Assembly (NCBI RefSeq): GCF_019457885.1 | Contig: NZ_JAHZST010000002.1 | Location: forward strand, 372,001-436,000 | Reading direction: 5' to 3' | From: Shewanella nanhaiensis | GTDB lineage: Bacteria; Pseudomonadota; Gammaproteobacteria; Enterobacterales; Shewanellaceae | DNA: 64,000 nucleotides | In this document: positions 55,483 to 64,000 of the stretch, one piece after another | How positions within the stretch are numbered: the stretch's first letter is position 1 | Layout: the number at the start of each line of letters is the position of its first letter | The notes under the pieces: model-generated | The model's database searches: none | What the model saw: only the letters and a program-made list of their open reading frames with translations | Told to the model about the DNA's origin: nothing | Position numbers and translations under genes: made by a program

Positions 55483-55664
55483 GAAATATAGAGAAAGCCA
55501 TAGTGGATGACTTTCCGAGGATAGAAACCCCTAGACTGGTATTAAATGAAACAACATTAGGCTTCGAAAAAGAGAGAGTTTTAAAGCAACACAGCTACTG
55601 GAAAGGTCAATATCACGATTTAACGCTATTCTCTAAATTGAAGTGTTATCACCACCACAGATGA
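55479..55664 (+). CDS. Short ORF coupled to GNAT gene; possible truncated acetyltransferase
   Basis: 61 codons, ATGA overlap with the GNAT stop. RIETPRLVLNE near residue 14-24 looks like the start of another GNAT domain (IETxRLxLR), but the frame stops after about 60 residues and no continuation is seen in the following 180 bp. Either a decayed second acetyltransferase gene or a small protein of unknown function. Confidence 0.4.
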   Translation: MRNIEKAIVDDFPRIETPRLVLNETTLGFEKERVLKQHSYWKGQYHDLTLFSKLKCYHHHR

Positions 55665-55851
55665 GTTAGTTAATAAAACCCAAAATGGCACCACAATCAG
55701 CCATATAAAAATGTGTTTTCACAAAAAAGCCAGCTCAATCTATTAGCAAAAGCGCAACAACTGAGATAATCTTATTTAAATTCAAGCCAACATTTCGCCA
55801 AGCAATAAAGTTTGCTATACCTAATTAAAGCCTCTAAAGAGTTTGACCATT

Positions 55852-57816
55852 ATGCAACTTTTATCCAGCATCTCAGTCGCTAAAAAATTATCGATTGCGC
55901 CCATAGTATTGGGACTTATTCTCATTATTATCACTGTAATAGGAATTAGTGCTCTCAACGGTTTAGCCGACCGTATGCATCAGATCACTTTCGATCTTGC
56001 ACCGGATACTGAGCTAGCTGCTGATATCACAAGCAGCCTCTATCGACTCAGGCTAACGGTAAAAAACTATGTAAAAACTGGTGACGATAAATGGGTATCC
56101 CAGTTCCAAAGTCAAAGTAAAAACTGGCAAGCAGCACTGGATAAAGCCTTTTTAGAGATCCAAAATCCGCAACGAGTCGCCATGTTGAATGAAATTAAAA
56201 GTAACAAAGACACCTATGTCAGTACTTTTAATAATATCGTCGTCAGTAATCAGCAAAAGCGAAATAAAGCGGTCACGGAAACATTAAATGCCCGAGGCCC
56301 TGAGATTGAACGCGGATTAACAAAAATAATGCAATCGGCTAACGAAGATGGTGACATCCATGCCGCATTTCTTGCAGGAACAGCCATTCGTAGCCTGCTG
56401 CTAGGTAGACTTTATGTATCTAAATTTCTGGTTGAAAACCAGCCAAGTCAGGTTGACAGGTTTAATAAAGAGCTAACAGACACCACAAAGCAGATAGATA
56501 CCTTATTAGATAGTTTAGAAAACCCAACTCGCCGAACCTACGCAACAGAAGCGAAAGCTGACATTATTAGTTATACAAACATTGCTAATAATGTCTCCTC
56601 TTACATCAGTACACGTAATGCGGGTATCAAAACTTTAGATACTATTGGACCTCAAGTTGCCAATCAATTAGATGAACTAAGAGCATCAATCGCTGAATCC
56701 ATGAGCGCCGCCTCAGCGGCTGCCGATGAATCTCAGCAAACGTCATCGACACTACTCTTAACTGTGGCCTTAATTGCCATCATATTCGGATTGGTCATCG
56801 CCTATATTATCTCTAAAGCTATCATCTCTAGCTTAGACTCAATGAATAAGGTCTTTGCCGATATTGCGCAAGGTGAAGGGGATCTCACAAAGCGTATACC
56901 TGTAACAGGGCAGGATGAACTATCACTACTTGCATCGAGCTTTAACCTCTTTGCTGAGAAGATACAGAAAACAGTCATCGAAGTGAGCAGCTCCACAGGG
57001 CAACTGCAATCAGCCTCAGATGCATTAACTACCAAAGCTAAACAGACGCAGAATGAGGTCAGTCAGCAGCAATCTCAAGCTCAGCTAGCCGCTGCAGCGA
57101 TGACAGAGATGTCAGCCAGCGCCTCAGAAGTCAGCAGTAGCGCTAACCAAGCAAATGATCTCTCCAGTAGCGCCTTAAGTACCGCCAGTAATGGCCGAGA
57201 AGTGGTCATTAATGCAGTAAGCAGTATGAGCGCACTCTCCACTCAGTTAACGGATTCATCGGGGATCATCGAAAACCTTCGTAAAGACAGTGAACAGATA
57301 GGTACGGTACTTGATGTGATACGCAGTATCGCCGAGCAAACCAACTTACTGGCATTGAATGCAGCCATCGAGGCGGCTCGTGCTGGTGAACAGGGACGAG
57401 GTTTTGCCGTCGTTGCAGATGAAGTTCGCTCATTAGCGTCAAGAACCCAGGAGTCTACAGAAGAGATCCAAACCATAATCCAGACACTGCAACAGAGATC
57501 TGAAAGTGCCTTTAAGGCCATGACGGAGAGCTGTGCCAGTGCAGAGTCAACCGCAGAGCTTGTGCAATCTGCTGAGCAATCTCTTGGACAAATTGCTGAA
57601 TTCATGGATGAGATCAATAATTCAATTGCCCACATATCAGATGCAGCAGGACAACAAGCAACGGTATCTGATGAGGTGAGTCAGAATGTCAACGCAGTCT
57701 CCGAGATATCGGCGGCAACCTACGGACAAACTGAAGATACCTGCCTCTCGGCTGAGCAATTATCTATGCTTGGTGACGATCTGGCAAAAAGCGTCAGCCA
57801 GTTCAAAATCAGCTAG
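55852..57816 (+). CDS. Methyl-accepting chemotaxis protein
   Basis: 654 residues from the ATG at 55852; a TTG three codons earlier is less likely. First membrane helix about 15-38; a long all-helical periplasmic sensor of about 250 residues, consistent with a helical bimodular (HBM) domain; second membrane helix about 297-320; HAMP (about 321-375); cytoplasmic signalling domain with the conserved hairpin tip [20 protein letters not shown]. No CheR/CheB pentapeptide at the C-terminus. Ligand unknown; HBM domains in other bacteria bind TCA intermediates or similar. Followed by a strong terminator. Confidence 0.94.
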   Translation: MQLLSSISVAKKLSIAPIVLGLILIIITVIGISALNGLADRMHQITFDLAPDTELAADITSSLYRLRLTVKNYVKTGDDKWVSQFQSQSKNWQAALDKAFLEIQNPQRVAMLNEIKSNKDTYVSTFNNIVVSNQQKRNKAVTETLNARGPEIERGLTKIMQSANEDGDIHAAFLAGTAIRSLLLGRLYVSKFLVENQPSQVDRFNKELTDTTKQIDTLLDSLENPTRRTYATEAKADIISYTNIANNVSSYISTRNAGIKTLDTIGPQVANQLDELRASIAESMSAASAAADESQQTSSTLLLTVALIAIIFGLVIAYIISKAIISSLDSMNKVFADIAQGEGDLTKRIPVTGQDELSLLASSFNLFAEKIQKTVIEVSSSTGQLQSASDALTTKAKQTQNEVSQQQSQAQLAAAAMTEMSASASEVSSSANQANDLSSSALSTASNGREVVINAVSSMSALSTQLTDSSGIIENLRKDSEQIGTVLDVIRSIAEQTNLLALNAAIEAARAGEQGRGFAVVADEVRSLASRTQESTEEIQTIIQTLQQRSESAFKAMTESCASAESTAELVQSAEQSLGQIAEFMDEINNSIAHISDAAGQQATVSDEVSQNVNAVSEISAATYGQTEDTCLSAEQLSMLGDDLAKSVSQFKIS

Positions 57817-57840
57817 CCCTCAATCAGGTTAAGAGAGGTG

Positions 57841-57877
57841 AAAAGGGTGTAGAGTTCAAGGCTCTACACCCTTTTTC
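57841..57877 (+). terminator. Intrinsic terminator of the chemoreceptor gene
   Basis: A 14-bp perfect stem AAAAGGGTGTAGAG/CTCTACACCCTTTT with a 7-nt loop and T5 at the end on the plus strand. Confidence 0.92.
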
Positions 57878-58116
57878 TGTTAAATAGCCTGTCCTAATAA
57901 GCAGATGTTTAGACTTTACAAAATAGATAACTATTCCATCGTTAACTGGCTTAAACTCGTTAGCTAAAGAGAGCTTAATAATTGCTTAAGCTTATTCATA
58001 CCTGCAATATCAGAAGGGTCTAGAAATAGAAAAGCATGCCAGTGGCATGCTTCAATTGATTAAGTTAACTCACCTATTGGTATCACTTAATACGCTTACT
58101 TAAATAGTCTCAAGAG
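57878..58116. other. Convergent intergenic region between chemoreceptor and cheV
   Basis: About 240 bp, AT-rich, no supported gene. It contains the cheV-side hairpin AAGCATGCC-AGT-GGCATGCTT at 58032-58052, followed on the minus strand by TTCTATTT: a probable cheV terminator with a weak U-run. Confidence 0.6.
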
Positions 58117-59091
58117 TTAAAGAACAAAGCTATCGACCATAGTGACCATACGGCCAATTTCTGGTTTAGTGATGGTATCATTAGCCCCTAGGGCTAACGC
58201 TTTTCCTCGGTTATCCTCACTCATCAACGATGAGAACATCACAATAGGCATATTCTTATAGGACGACTTATCTCTGAGACGCTTAAGTAGATGTAATCCA
58301 TCCATTCTTGGCATCTCCACATCCGAAATTATCCCACTCACCATCTCTTCGACCGATACGCCGGCTTCCTCAGCAAGTTTCTCAAACTCCTCCAACATCT
58401 CTAACGCATCACCACCATCTTTGGCCGTAATAATGTTATAGCCAGCTGTTCGAAGGGTATTTTCTATCATCTTACGAATAAAGGCAGAATCATCAACGAT
58501 CAATATGGTTTTAGACTCACGCTTAGCCAGCATCTCATCATTAATCAGCACACTCTTATCCAGAGTCACATCATATTTATCCATGCTCAGTTCTGGATTG
58601 ATATCAGCGATAATTTTCTCAAAATCCAGCACCATAATAAGGTGCCCTTCACGACGAACCACAGCAACAACGCAGTCCTGCTCCCCCGCTTCTAAGAACT
58701 GGCTAGGTGACTCCACCTGCTCCCATGAAACACGATGGATACTACGAACACTATCGATTAAGAAACCATTAATCATCTTATTAAAGTCGGTCACAATCAC
58801 CACTTTATGCTCGAGATCATTCTGAGTCGGGATCCCAAGCCATCCAGCCAGATCCACTAAAGGAATAAGGTTATCCCGCAGAGAGAAAACCCCCACCATA
58901 TGAGATTGAGCATTTGGATAGTCTGACGTATCAGGTACTCTGATGACCTCACGAACCTTGGCCACATTGATCCCATAATGGCAGACTTTATGCCCGCCTC
59001 CCGCTAGCGTCTTATGTAGATGGAACTCGATAATTTCGAGTTCATTGGTTCCGCTTTCAGTAAGAATTTCCGATTTCTTTAATTCACTCAT
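58117..59091 (-). CDS. cheV: Chemotaxis coupling protein CheV
   Basis: 324 residues. CheW-like domain at about 18-165 (VFSLRDNLIPLVDLAGWLG), then a response-regulator receiver at about 195-322 with the acidic pair (IVDDSAF), the phosphoacceptor Asp in ISDVEMPRMDG, Ser in FSSLMS and Lys in TKPE. It couples chemoreceptors to CheA, with phosphorylation-dependent adaptation. It is convergent with the chemoreceptor gene; a functional link is plausible but not shown. Confidence 0.95.
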   Translation of the reverse strand: MSELKKSEILTESGTNELEIIEFHLHKTLAGGGHKVCHYGINVAKVREVIRVPDTSDYPNAQSHMVGVFSLRDNLIPLVDLAGWLGIPTQNDLEHKVVIVTDFNKMINGFLIDSVRSIHRVSWEQVESPSQFLEAGEQDCVVAVVRREGHLIMVLDFEKIIADINPELSMDKYDVTLDKSVLINDEMLAKRESKTILIVDDSAFIRKMIENTLRTAGYNIITAKDGGDALEMLEEFEKLAEEAGVSVEEMVSGIISDVEMPRMDGLHLLKRLRDKSSYKNMPIVMFSSLMSEDNRGKALALGANDTITKPEIGRMVTMVDSFVL

Positions 59092-59268
59092 ACTCAGTAC
59101 TCAAATATGCTCAAGGCTGCTTAAGCCGGAAGGAGAAATAAATAGCTATTACTAGTATAGGAAGGGAATCGTGCTTTATGTATTTTAGTTAGTCGATAAA
59201 AATAAGGGAGATACAATTACTCTATCCAGCATTATTCACTAAAGCTCTGACAGGGCTTATACCCAAAC

Positions 59269-59303
59269 CACTTCTAGATGCGAACTCTCCATGTCGAGAA
59301 GTG
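59269..59303. repeat. Intergenic stem-loop, Shewanella-type small repeat
   Basis: CACTTCT..AGAAGTG inverted repeat with TACCCAAACCACTTC at the left. It resembles short dispersed palindromic units of marine Alteromonadales. No other feature in 59092-59335. Confidence 0.4.
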
Positions 59304-59335
59304 ACTGAGTTTAAGGGATGAAATTAAAAGACTCG

Positions 59336-59839
59336 TTATTCTACTACTTGGTAGGTCTCACTCTCCCAGTCAAACCGATACTCAACCCCTTGCCACTGAT
59401 AAACGGTATGACCATTTTTTTGTATAGCACGGGCGTTAGCAGGTAGACTTTTTAAACCTGAGGCGAACTGAACACTGGTGGTGATCTGCTCTGGAGCTGC
59501 AATCACTTTAGGCGCTGTGGGCTTTGTATACGTGTTGCGATAATTATCACGGTAGCGGTAAGGATAGCCCCAGTTATTCCGCCAATATGGACGATACCAA
59601 GGCCTATTCCAGTAATAACTGTGATTATTCCAGTAAGGTGAGCCTGTCCCTACACCCAAACCCCAGCGCCAACCGCTACTGTAATTTGGATAATGGTTGC
59701 CCCAACTACTACTCCAACTGGGTTGCACCCAGACATTACTGCTCCAATTGAAACGCTCGTTGGCCTGCACGCTTAGACTAGAAAGAGTCAGTAAGGCAGA
59801 AAAAACAGTAACTTGCCCTAATCCAGATAATCTACCCAT
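59336..59839 (-). CDS. Secreted Trp/Tyr/Asn-rich protein, function unknown
   Basis: 167 residues from the ATG at 59839, which has a textbook ribosome site (GAGGAG, 7 nt); the frame is open to 59881. Signal peptide ends LSSLSVQA before NERF. The mature region (about 28-110) is extraordinarily rich in W, Y, N, S and R (SYYWNRPWYRPYWRNNW), then a small C-terminal domain (about 120-167; NGHTVYQWQGVEYRFDW) resembling domains of other short surface proteins. Monocistronic. Function unknown; possibly envelope associated. Confidence 0.8.
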   Translation of the reverse strand: MGRLSGLGQVTVFSALLTLSSLSVQANERFNWSSNVWVQPSWSSSWGNHYPNYSSGWRWGLGVGTGSPYWNNHSYYWNRPWYRPYWRNNWGYPYRYRDNYRNTYTKPTAPKVIAAPEQITTSVQFASGLKSLPANARAIQKNGHTVYQWQGVEYRFDWESETYQVVE

Positions 59840-60015
59840 CTCTATTCTCCTCACACAGTTCTTTAGCAACTCAACGTCCATATTACTCCTATTTTCAGCA
59901 AGAAGTAATTTACCTCTGACTTATCTATTTATCGACTATTTAAAGCAGTTAAACATGTGTACTAAAAATGCTATAGTGCGCGCAATATCACATTTATAAG
60001 CAGGGTTATTTCCAC

Positions 60016-61497
60016 ATGAGTTTTAAGGATTTACGCAGTTTTATAGACCACCTAGAAAGCCAAGGTGAACTAAAGCGTATTAGCCATCCGGTCGATCCTA
60101 ATCTTGAAATGACAGAGATCGCCGATCGCGTGTTACGCGCTAAAGGGCCTGCCCTGTTATTTGAAAACCCTGTAGGCAATGATATGCCTGTTTTAGCTAA
60201 CCTTTTTGGTACGCCAAAACGCGTTGCTATGGCATTGGGTAAAGAGGACCCGCTTGCATTAAGAGAGGTCGGTGAGCTATTGGCTTTTCTGAAAGAACCT
60301 GAGCCCCCTCGAGGATTTAAAGACGCAATATCTAAGATCCCCATGTTTAAGCAAGCCCTAAACATGCCGCCTAAGACTGTCCGCAACCCGCCCTGCCAGC
60401 AAGTAATTAAGACTGGTGAGGAGGTCGATCTCACTAAACTGCCTATCCAACACTGTTGGCCTGGTGATGTCGCCCCTCTAGTGACTTGGGGATTAACCAT
60501 CACTAAGGGACCTCGCCAAAAGCGCCAAAATTTAGGGATCTACCGTCAGCAACTTCTCGGGAAAGACAAACTGATAATGCGCTGGCTCGATCACCGTGGC
60601 GGCGCATTAGATTTTAAAGATTTTAAAGAGAAGCACCCAGGTGAACGCTACCCTGTGGTCGTTGCCTTAGGCTCAGATCCTGTGACCATTCTAGGCGCGG
60701 TGACCCCAGTACCTGATTCCATGAGCGAGTATGCTTTTGCAGGCCTTCTTCGGGGTGAGCGCACCGATGTCTGCAAGGCGGTAAGCTGTGATTTAGAGGT
60801 CCCAGCCACCAGCGAGATCATTCTCGAAGGTTATATCGATCCCGATGAGATGGCAGAAGAGGGTCCCTATGGTGATCACACAGGTTACTACAATGAGACA
60901 GACTCATTCCCCGTCTTTACCGTGACCCATATTACCCACAGAAAAGATGCCATCTACCACAGCACCTATACAGGCCGTCCACCTGATGAGCCCGCTATGC
61001 TAGGTGTCGCGCTTAATGAAGTATTCGTGCCTATCTTACGTAAGCAGTATCCAGAGATTATCGACTTTTATCTGCCACCTGAAGGTTGCTCCTACAGAAT
61101 GGCCGTGATCTCCATACGTAAACAGTATCCAGGCCATGCTAAACGGGTCATGATGGGGGCTTGGTCGTTCCTGCGTCAGTTTATGTACACTAAATTTATC
61201 GTCGTGGTAGATGAGGATGTGAACTGCCGAGACTGGAACGATGTCATCTGGGCCATCACCACGCGCATGGATCCTAAACGTGATACTGTGATGATAGAGA
61301 ACACACCTATCGATTACCTCGACTTCGCCTCTCCGGTTGCAGGGCTCGGATCTAAGATGGGCATGGATGCAACCAATAAGTGGGAGGGTGAAACCGATCG
61401 CGAATGGGGAACACCTATCGTCATGGATCAAGCGGTGAAAGATAAAGTTGACCAGATCTGGGCCGACTTGGGCATAGATGACGCCCCTACCCTATAA
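60016..61497 (+). CDS. ubiD: 4-hydroxy-3-polyprenylbenzoate decarboxylase UbiD
   Basis: 493 residues, as E. coli UbiD (497). Typical blocks: [46 protein letters not shown], and [14 protein letters not shown] near 395. It decarboxylates the ubiquinone precursor using prenylated FMN made by UbiX, which is not in this window. It lies 53 bp upstream of fre, the order also seen in E. coli. Confidence 0.97.
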   Translation: MSFKDLRSFIDHLESQGELKRISHPVDPNLEMTEIADRVLRAKGPALLFENPVGNDMPVLANLFGTPKRVAMALGKEDPLALREVGELLAFLKEPEPPRGFKDAISKIPMFKQALNMPPKTVRNPPCQQVIKTGEEVDLTKLPIQHCWPGDVAPLVTWGLTITKGPRQKRQNLGIYRQQLLGKDKLIMRWLDHRGGALDFKDFKEKHPGERYPVVVALGSDPVTILGAVTPVPDSMSEYAFAGLLRGERTDVCKAVSCDLEVPATSEIILEGYIDPDEMAEEGPYGDHTGYYNETDSFPVFTVTHITHRKDAIYHSTYTGRPPDEPAMLGVALNEVFVPILRKQYPEIIDFYLPPEGCSYRMAVISIRKQYPGHAKRVMMGAWSFLRQFMYTKFIVVVDEDVNCRDWNDVIWAITTRMDPKRDTVMIENTPIDYLDFASPVAGLGSKMGMDATNKWEGETDREWGTPIVMDQAVKDKVDQIWADLGIDDAPTL

Positions 61498-61550
61498 TTT
61501 TACCAATATAGCTATTAAACCTCCAAAGAGGGGTAAATAAAGGAAGTTAG

Positions 61551-62261
61551 ATGAACACCATTCGTTGTCAGATAGAGAAAGTGACCCCATTTAATGATGC
61601 GGTCTACCAAATCATTCTTAAGCCTGAAACCGCTTTCCAATTTAAAGCGGGCCAATATCTTTGTGTCGTTATGGGCGAAAAGGACAAGCGTCCATTCTCT
61701 ATCGCATCCGCCCCAGACTCAGAACATATCGAGCTACACATAGGTGCAGCGGTTAGCGAAAGCTACCCAATGCAAGTCGTAGAGCGTATGAAGGAGTGCC
61801 TGCAAAACGGTGCTTATATCGATATTGAAGTCCCAGGCGGTGAAGCTCACCTGCGCCACGAGAGTGAACGACCACGTTTGATGATCGCCGGAGGAACAGG
61901 CTTCTCCTATATCAAGAGTATTATCGAACACCAGATCGCCTTAGATCAAAAAATCCCTACCACCCTCTACTGGGGATGTCGTAATGCCGATGCCATGTAC
62001 TACGAAGAGATTGCAAGACAGTGGCATGATGTACACCCTTGGATGCACTTTGTCCCTGTGATTGAGCAAGCCGGTGATGATTGGAAAGGAAAAGAGGCCA
62101 ACCTACTGGATCAGATCCGCGCTGATTTTGTCAGCTTAAATGGATACGACATCTATATCGCAGGTCGTTTCGATATGGTCGGTGCCGCACGTGAAGTGTT
62201 CCGCTCAATTGGTGTCGAAGAGGATCACCTCTATGGTGATGCGTTCGCGTTTATCAAGTAG
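61551..62261 (+). CDS. fre: NAD(P)H-flavin reductase Fre
   Basis: 236 residues. An FAD/flavin-binding N-terminal barrel with RPFSIASAP and a NAD(P)H-binding domain with IAGGTGFSYIKSI and the late YIAGRFDMV motif, as in E. coli Fre and LuxG. It supplies reduced flavins, useful to the prFMN-dependent UbiD system, though a direct link is not proven. AAGGAAG lies 5 nt before the ATG. Confidence 0.95.
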   Translation: MNTIRCQIEKVTPFNDAVYQIILKPETAFQFKAGQYLCVVMGEKDKRPFSIASAPDSEHIELHIGAAVSESYPMQVVERMKECLQNGAYIDIEVPGGEAHLRHESERPRLMIAGGTGFSYIKSIIEHQIALDQKIPTTLYWGCRNADAMYYEEIARQWHDVHPWMHFVPVIEQAGDDWKGKEANLLDQIRADFVSLNGYDIYIAGRFDMVGAAREVFRSIGVEEDHLYGDAFAFIK

Positions 62262-62278
62262 ATAAACGCTGTCTATAG

Positions 62279-62321
62279 GAGATTTCAAATCTTGTCAGAT
62301 AACAAGTTTGAAGTCTCTTTT
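62279..62321 (+). terminator. Terminator of ubiD-fre
   Basis: Arms GAGATTTCAAATCTTGT and ACAAGTTTGAAGTCTC pair over 16 positions with one G-U and one bulge, loop about 6 nt, then T4 on the plus strand. Confidence 0.75.
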
Positions 62322-62793
62322 AATTACTCTATTTGGCTTATTTTATATTTAATGGTTAGTGGGTAACCATAGCCTCTCTTTAGTCTATAGCCTGCGGCTC
62401 GCTGAATGTGTAGATATTTCTGCGAACCGCCGCAAGCACCTCCATGTGGGCTCTACTAAAATATCCCTGTTTTAAAAGCTCGCAGCCGTACCTACACTAG
62501 ACTCTGGCTCCAACATAAATATCTCTTCGAGTTGAATTTATGGACGCCCATATTGATCACGACATTGATCTATCCATGTACGATACCTAAGGTAGGCAAT
62601 GAAGGTACATCTTTAGTTGCCCAGTCTAATACCAACTCCTGAAACTAGCTCCTGAAACAAGTTCAGGATGACGGATCATCTAACCAAGTTTCATTCTGAA
62701 ATGGTACCATCTAACAGACCTAAACTTACCTTCTAGCAGGCTGAAGTCAGCATTCTCGCACCTAGAATTAGGGCCTAGAACCTAGGATCTTCT
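62322..62793. repeat. Intergenic region with decayed dispersed repeats
   Basis: About 470 bp with no supported gene. It has several repeat-like scraps: AGCCTGCGGCTCGCTGAATG (62388-62407), TCCTGAAACAAGTTCAGGA (about 62650-62668, a hairpin of a type dispersed in many marine gammaproteobacteria), and CCTAGAA..CCTAGAACCTAGGA (about 62761-62786). None is intact enough to name. Confidence 0.5.
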
Positions 62794-64000
62794 CTATAAC
62801 TCAACCTTCTCATATTTGGTCCAGACGATGATATTGCCCATCAGAGGCACCACCCAGACTGAGGTTTGGTTATCGCTATGAATACGGTAGTAGAATAGCT
62901 CTTCATCGCGAATATTGTGCTTTCTAATCTCGCGGTAGAAATGCATCGCCGATGCGCTGACAACCTCAGGTTTAATCAAGTCTTTCTGAGTAACCTTCAC
63001 ATAGAAAACATCTACATTTAGGTTATCTATCTTCTCCTGGTACTGCTCAAACTCACCACGTACCTGATATTTAATCGGCGTCGTTAAACAATCCTCATCT
63101 GTGATACAGGTAGAGGAGTAAAACTTACCGCGACTCTCCCCCTCATAAACCAGAGATATACCCAGATCTGCGCGCACCAATAACTCATTCGCCACAGGGA
63201 AGTAGATATCACCATGATAGTGATGCTCAATAAACTCAGGTTCAACGGACTTTATCTTCTCTTTCTCTTCAAATACCACATGTGCAGGTAGCAATACTCG
63301 GTTATAGCGGATCCGCTTCTCCATCGTGCGGCTTAACTTCATAAACTCCTTCATGTCTAAACCAGCAGGCGTTAATCCGATCGCCGCCAAATTGATCATC
63401 TGATCACTAATACAGTGACCATCCCTGTCCGTTTCGCAGCTGGCGAATGAGTAGTGCTCTCCATCGGTAAATGCATAAGCACTAAAGTTATCAATGCTGG
63501 CGATCTGGTTGGTTTCCGGCGCAATATGTTTCTGCCACATAGAGGGGTGAAGCCTATCCTCCCCATCTGGGTAGATAAGCTGTGCGTTCTCATTGGTACC
63601 ACCTAAGTTGAGCGGGATCTGTTTATCTGAACGCCACTTGCCTGTCTCCTGCATCACATTGTAGCTGTCACTGCTCAACCAAGCCCATGCGATAAGTGCT
63701 AGCAACACCACTATCCCACCAAGCTTAACGATTAACGACACATCAAACAGCGCAGTTTTTATCGACTCCGCATCATTAACGGCCAATATCTTCACATGAG
63801 ACTTCATCGAGATATGTAACTGATACCCTCTTCTGGCAACAGTTTTAAGTTGCACCTCGGGGTACGGCTCAAGCTTCTTTCTAAGTGTACTGACACATTG
63901 AGTTAAAGAAGTAGCAGCAACGACACGGTCGGGCCAGCCCACTTGCAACAGCACATCTTTATCACATATTGCATCGGGTGTTGTGAGCAGATGAGAGAGG
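62794..64000 (-). CDS. ToxR/CadC-type membrane-bound transcriptional regulator, 5'-truncated by window edge
   Basis: The frame is open from the stop at 62794 to the right edge (402 codons; a GTG at 63954 is internal to the domain). The visible N-terminal part is the second half of an OmpR-type winged helix (LLSHLLTTPDAICDKD, then TLRKKLEPY and VARRGYQLH). A single membrane helix (about 25 residues, LIVKLGGIVVLLALIAWAWL) follows, then a periplasmic domain of roughly 290 residues with several Cys (SCETDRDGHC, CITDEDC). It is likely a one-component sensor that activates a nearby gene; the target is probably beyond the window. Confidence 0.85.
   Translation of the reverse strand, partial: LSHLLTTPDAICDKDVLLQVGWPDRVVAATSLTQCVSTLRKKLEPYPEVQLKTVARRGYQLHISMKSHVKILAVNDAESIKTALFDVSLIVKLGGIVVLLALIAWAWLSSDSYNVMQETGKWRSDKQIPLNLGGTNENAQLIYPDGEDRLHPSMWQKHIAPETNQIASIDNFSAYAFTDGEHYSFASCETDRDGHCISDQMINLAAIGLTPAGLDMKEFMKLSRTMEKRIRYNRVLLPAHVVFEEKEKIKSVEPEFIEHHYHGDIYFPVANELLVRADLGISLVYEGESRGKFYSSTCITDEDCLTTPIKYQVRGEFEQYQEKIDNLNVDVFYVKVTQKDLIKPEVVSASAMHFYREIRKHNIRDEELFYYRIHSDNQTSVWVVPLMGNIIVWTKYEKVEL

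Overview
The window is about 64 kb of chromosome from a gammaproteobacterium, almost certainly a marine Shewanella. The main reasons are the complete mannose-sensitive haemagglutinin (MSHA) type IV pilus locus lying next to mreBCD-maf-rng-yhdP-nit-tldD, the csrD/malic enzyme/rpmE/priA/argS/ftsN/hslVU block, the moderate G+C content, and short intergenic repeats of the ATACCAAT..ATTGGTAT kind. I cannot fix the species from sequence alone. Almost everything is chromosomal core. No phage, integrase, CRISPR array or complete insertion sequence was seen.

Layout. 1-4.2 kb (minus): a TolC / membrane-fusion / two ABC-2 permease export operon, cut at the left edge, with no ATPase gene in view. 4.5-12.4 kb (minus): tldD, a Nit-family amidase, yhdP and rng. 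12.5-15.7 kb (minus): maf, mreD, mreC and mreB, the cell-wall elongation genes. 15.9-35.4 kb (minus): the MSHA locus in transcription order mshI, a PilN-like gene, mshJ, K, L, M, N, E, G, F, B, three mshA-like major pilins, mshC, D, O, P and the giant mshQ. csrD (mshH) lies just upstream at 35.8-37.7 kb. MshI/PilN-like/MshJ/MshK form the inner-membrane alignment complex, MshL is the secretin, MshE/MshG are the motor ATPase and platform, and MshB/C/D/O/P are minor pilins. MshQ is probably a surface or tip protein with lectin-like folds.

38-40.8 kb (minus): malic enzyme, rpmE and a FimV/LysM-type protein. 40.9-48.3 kb (plus): priA, argS, a SPOR-domain ftsN, heat-shock hslVU with a very clear sigma-32 promoter, and a DUF971 gene. 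48.4-55.7 kb is more variable: a nitrilase, a 56-residue gene, a probable DUF3859 gene, tRNA-Ser(UGA) with a duplicated trailer, tyrP, a 315-bp nested inverted-repeat element, a thioredoxin-like remnant, small membrane/secreted proteins, and a MocR-like regulator divergent from a GNAT acetyltransferase. 55.9-59.1 kb: a chemoreceptor and a convergent cheV. 60-62.3 kb (plus): ubiD and fre. The right edge cuts a ToxR/CadC-type membrane regulator.

Most noteworthy: (i) the MocR-like regulator has Asp where the PLP-anchoring lysine should be, and it shares with the divergent GNAT gene an intergenic region carrying a perfect 10-bp inverted repeat; (ii) a mobile-looking 315-bp element with perfect 16-bp terminal repeats, plus a shortened second copy 48 kb away; (iii) three tandem major-pilin genes, two followed by intrinsic terminators in mid-operon; (iv) mutually exclusive hairpins ahead of the msh operon; (v) a duplicated tRNA trailer. 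I saw no clear entirely new multi-gene system. The MocR-like/GNAT pair is the best candidate for undescribed biology.
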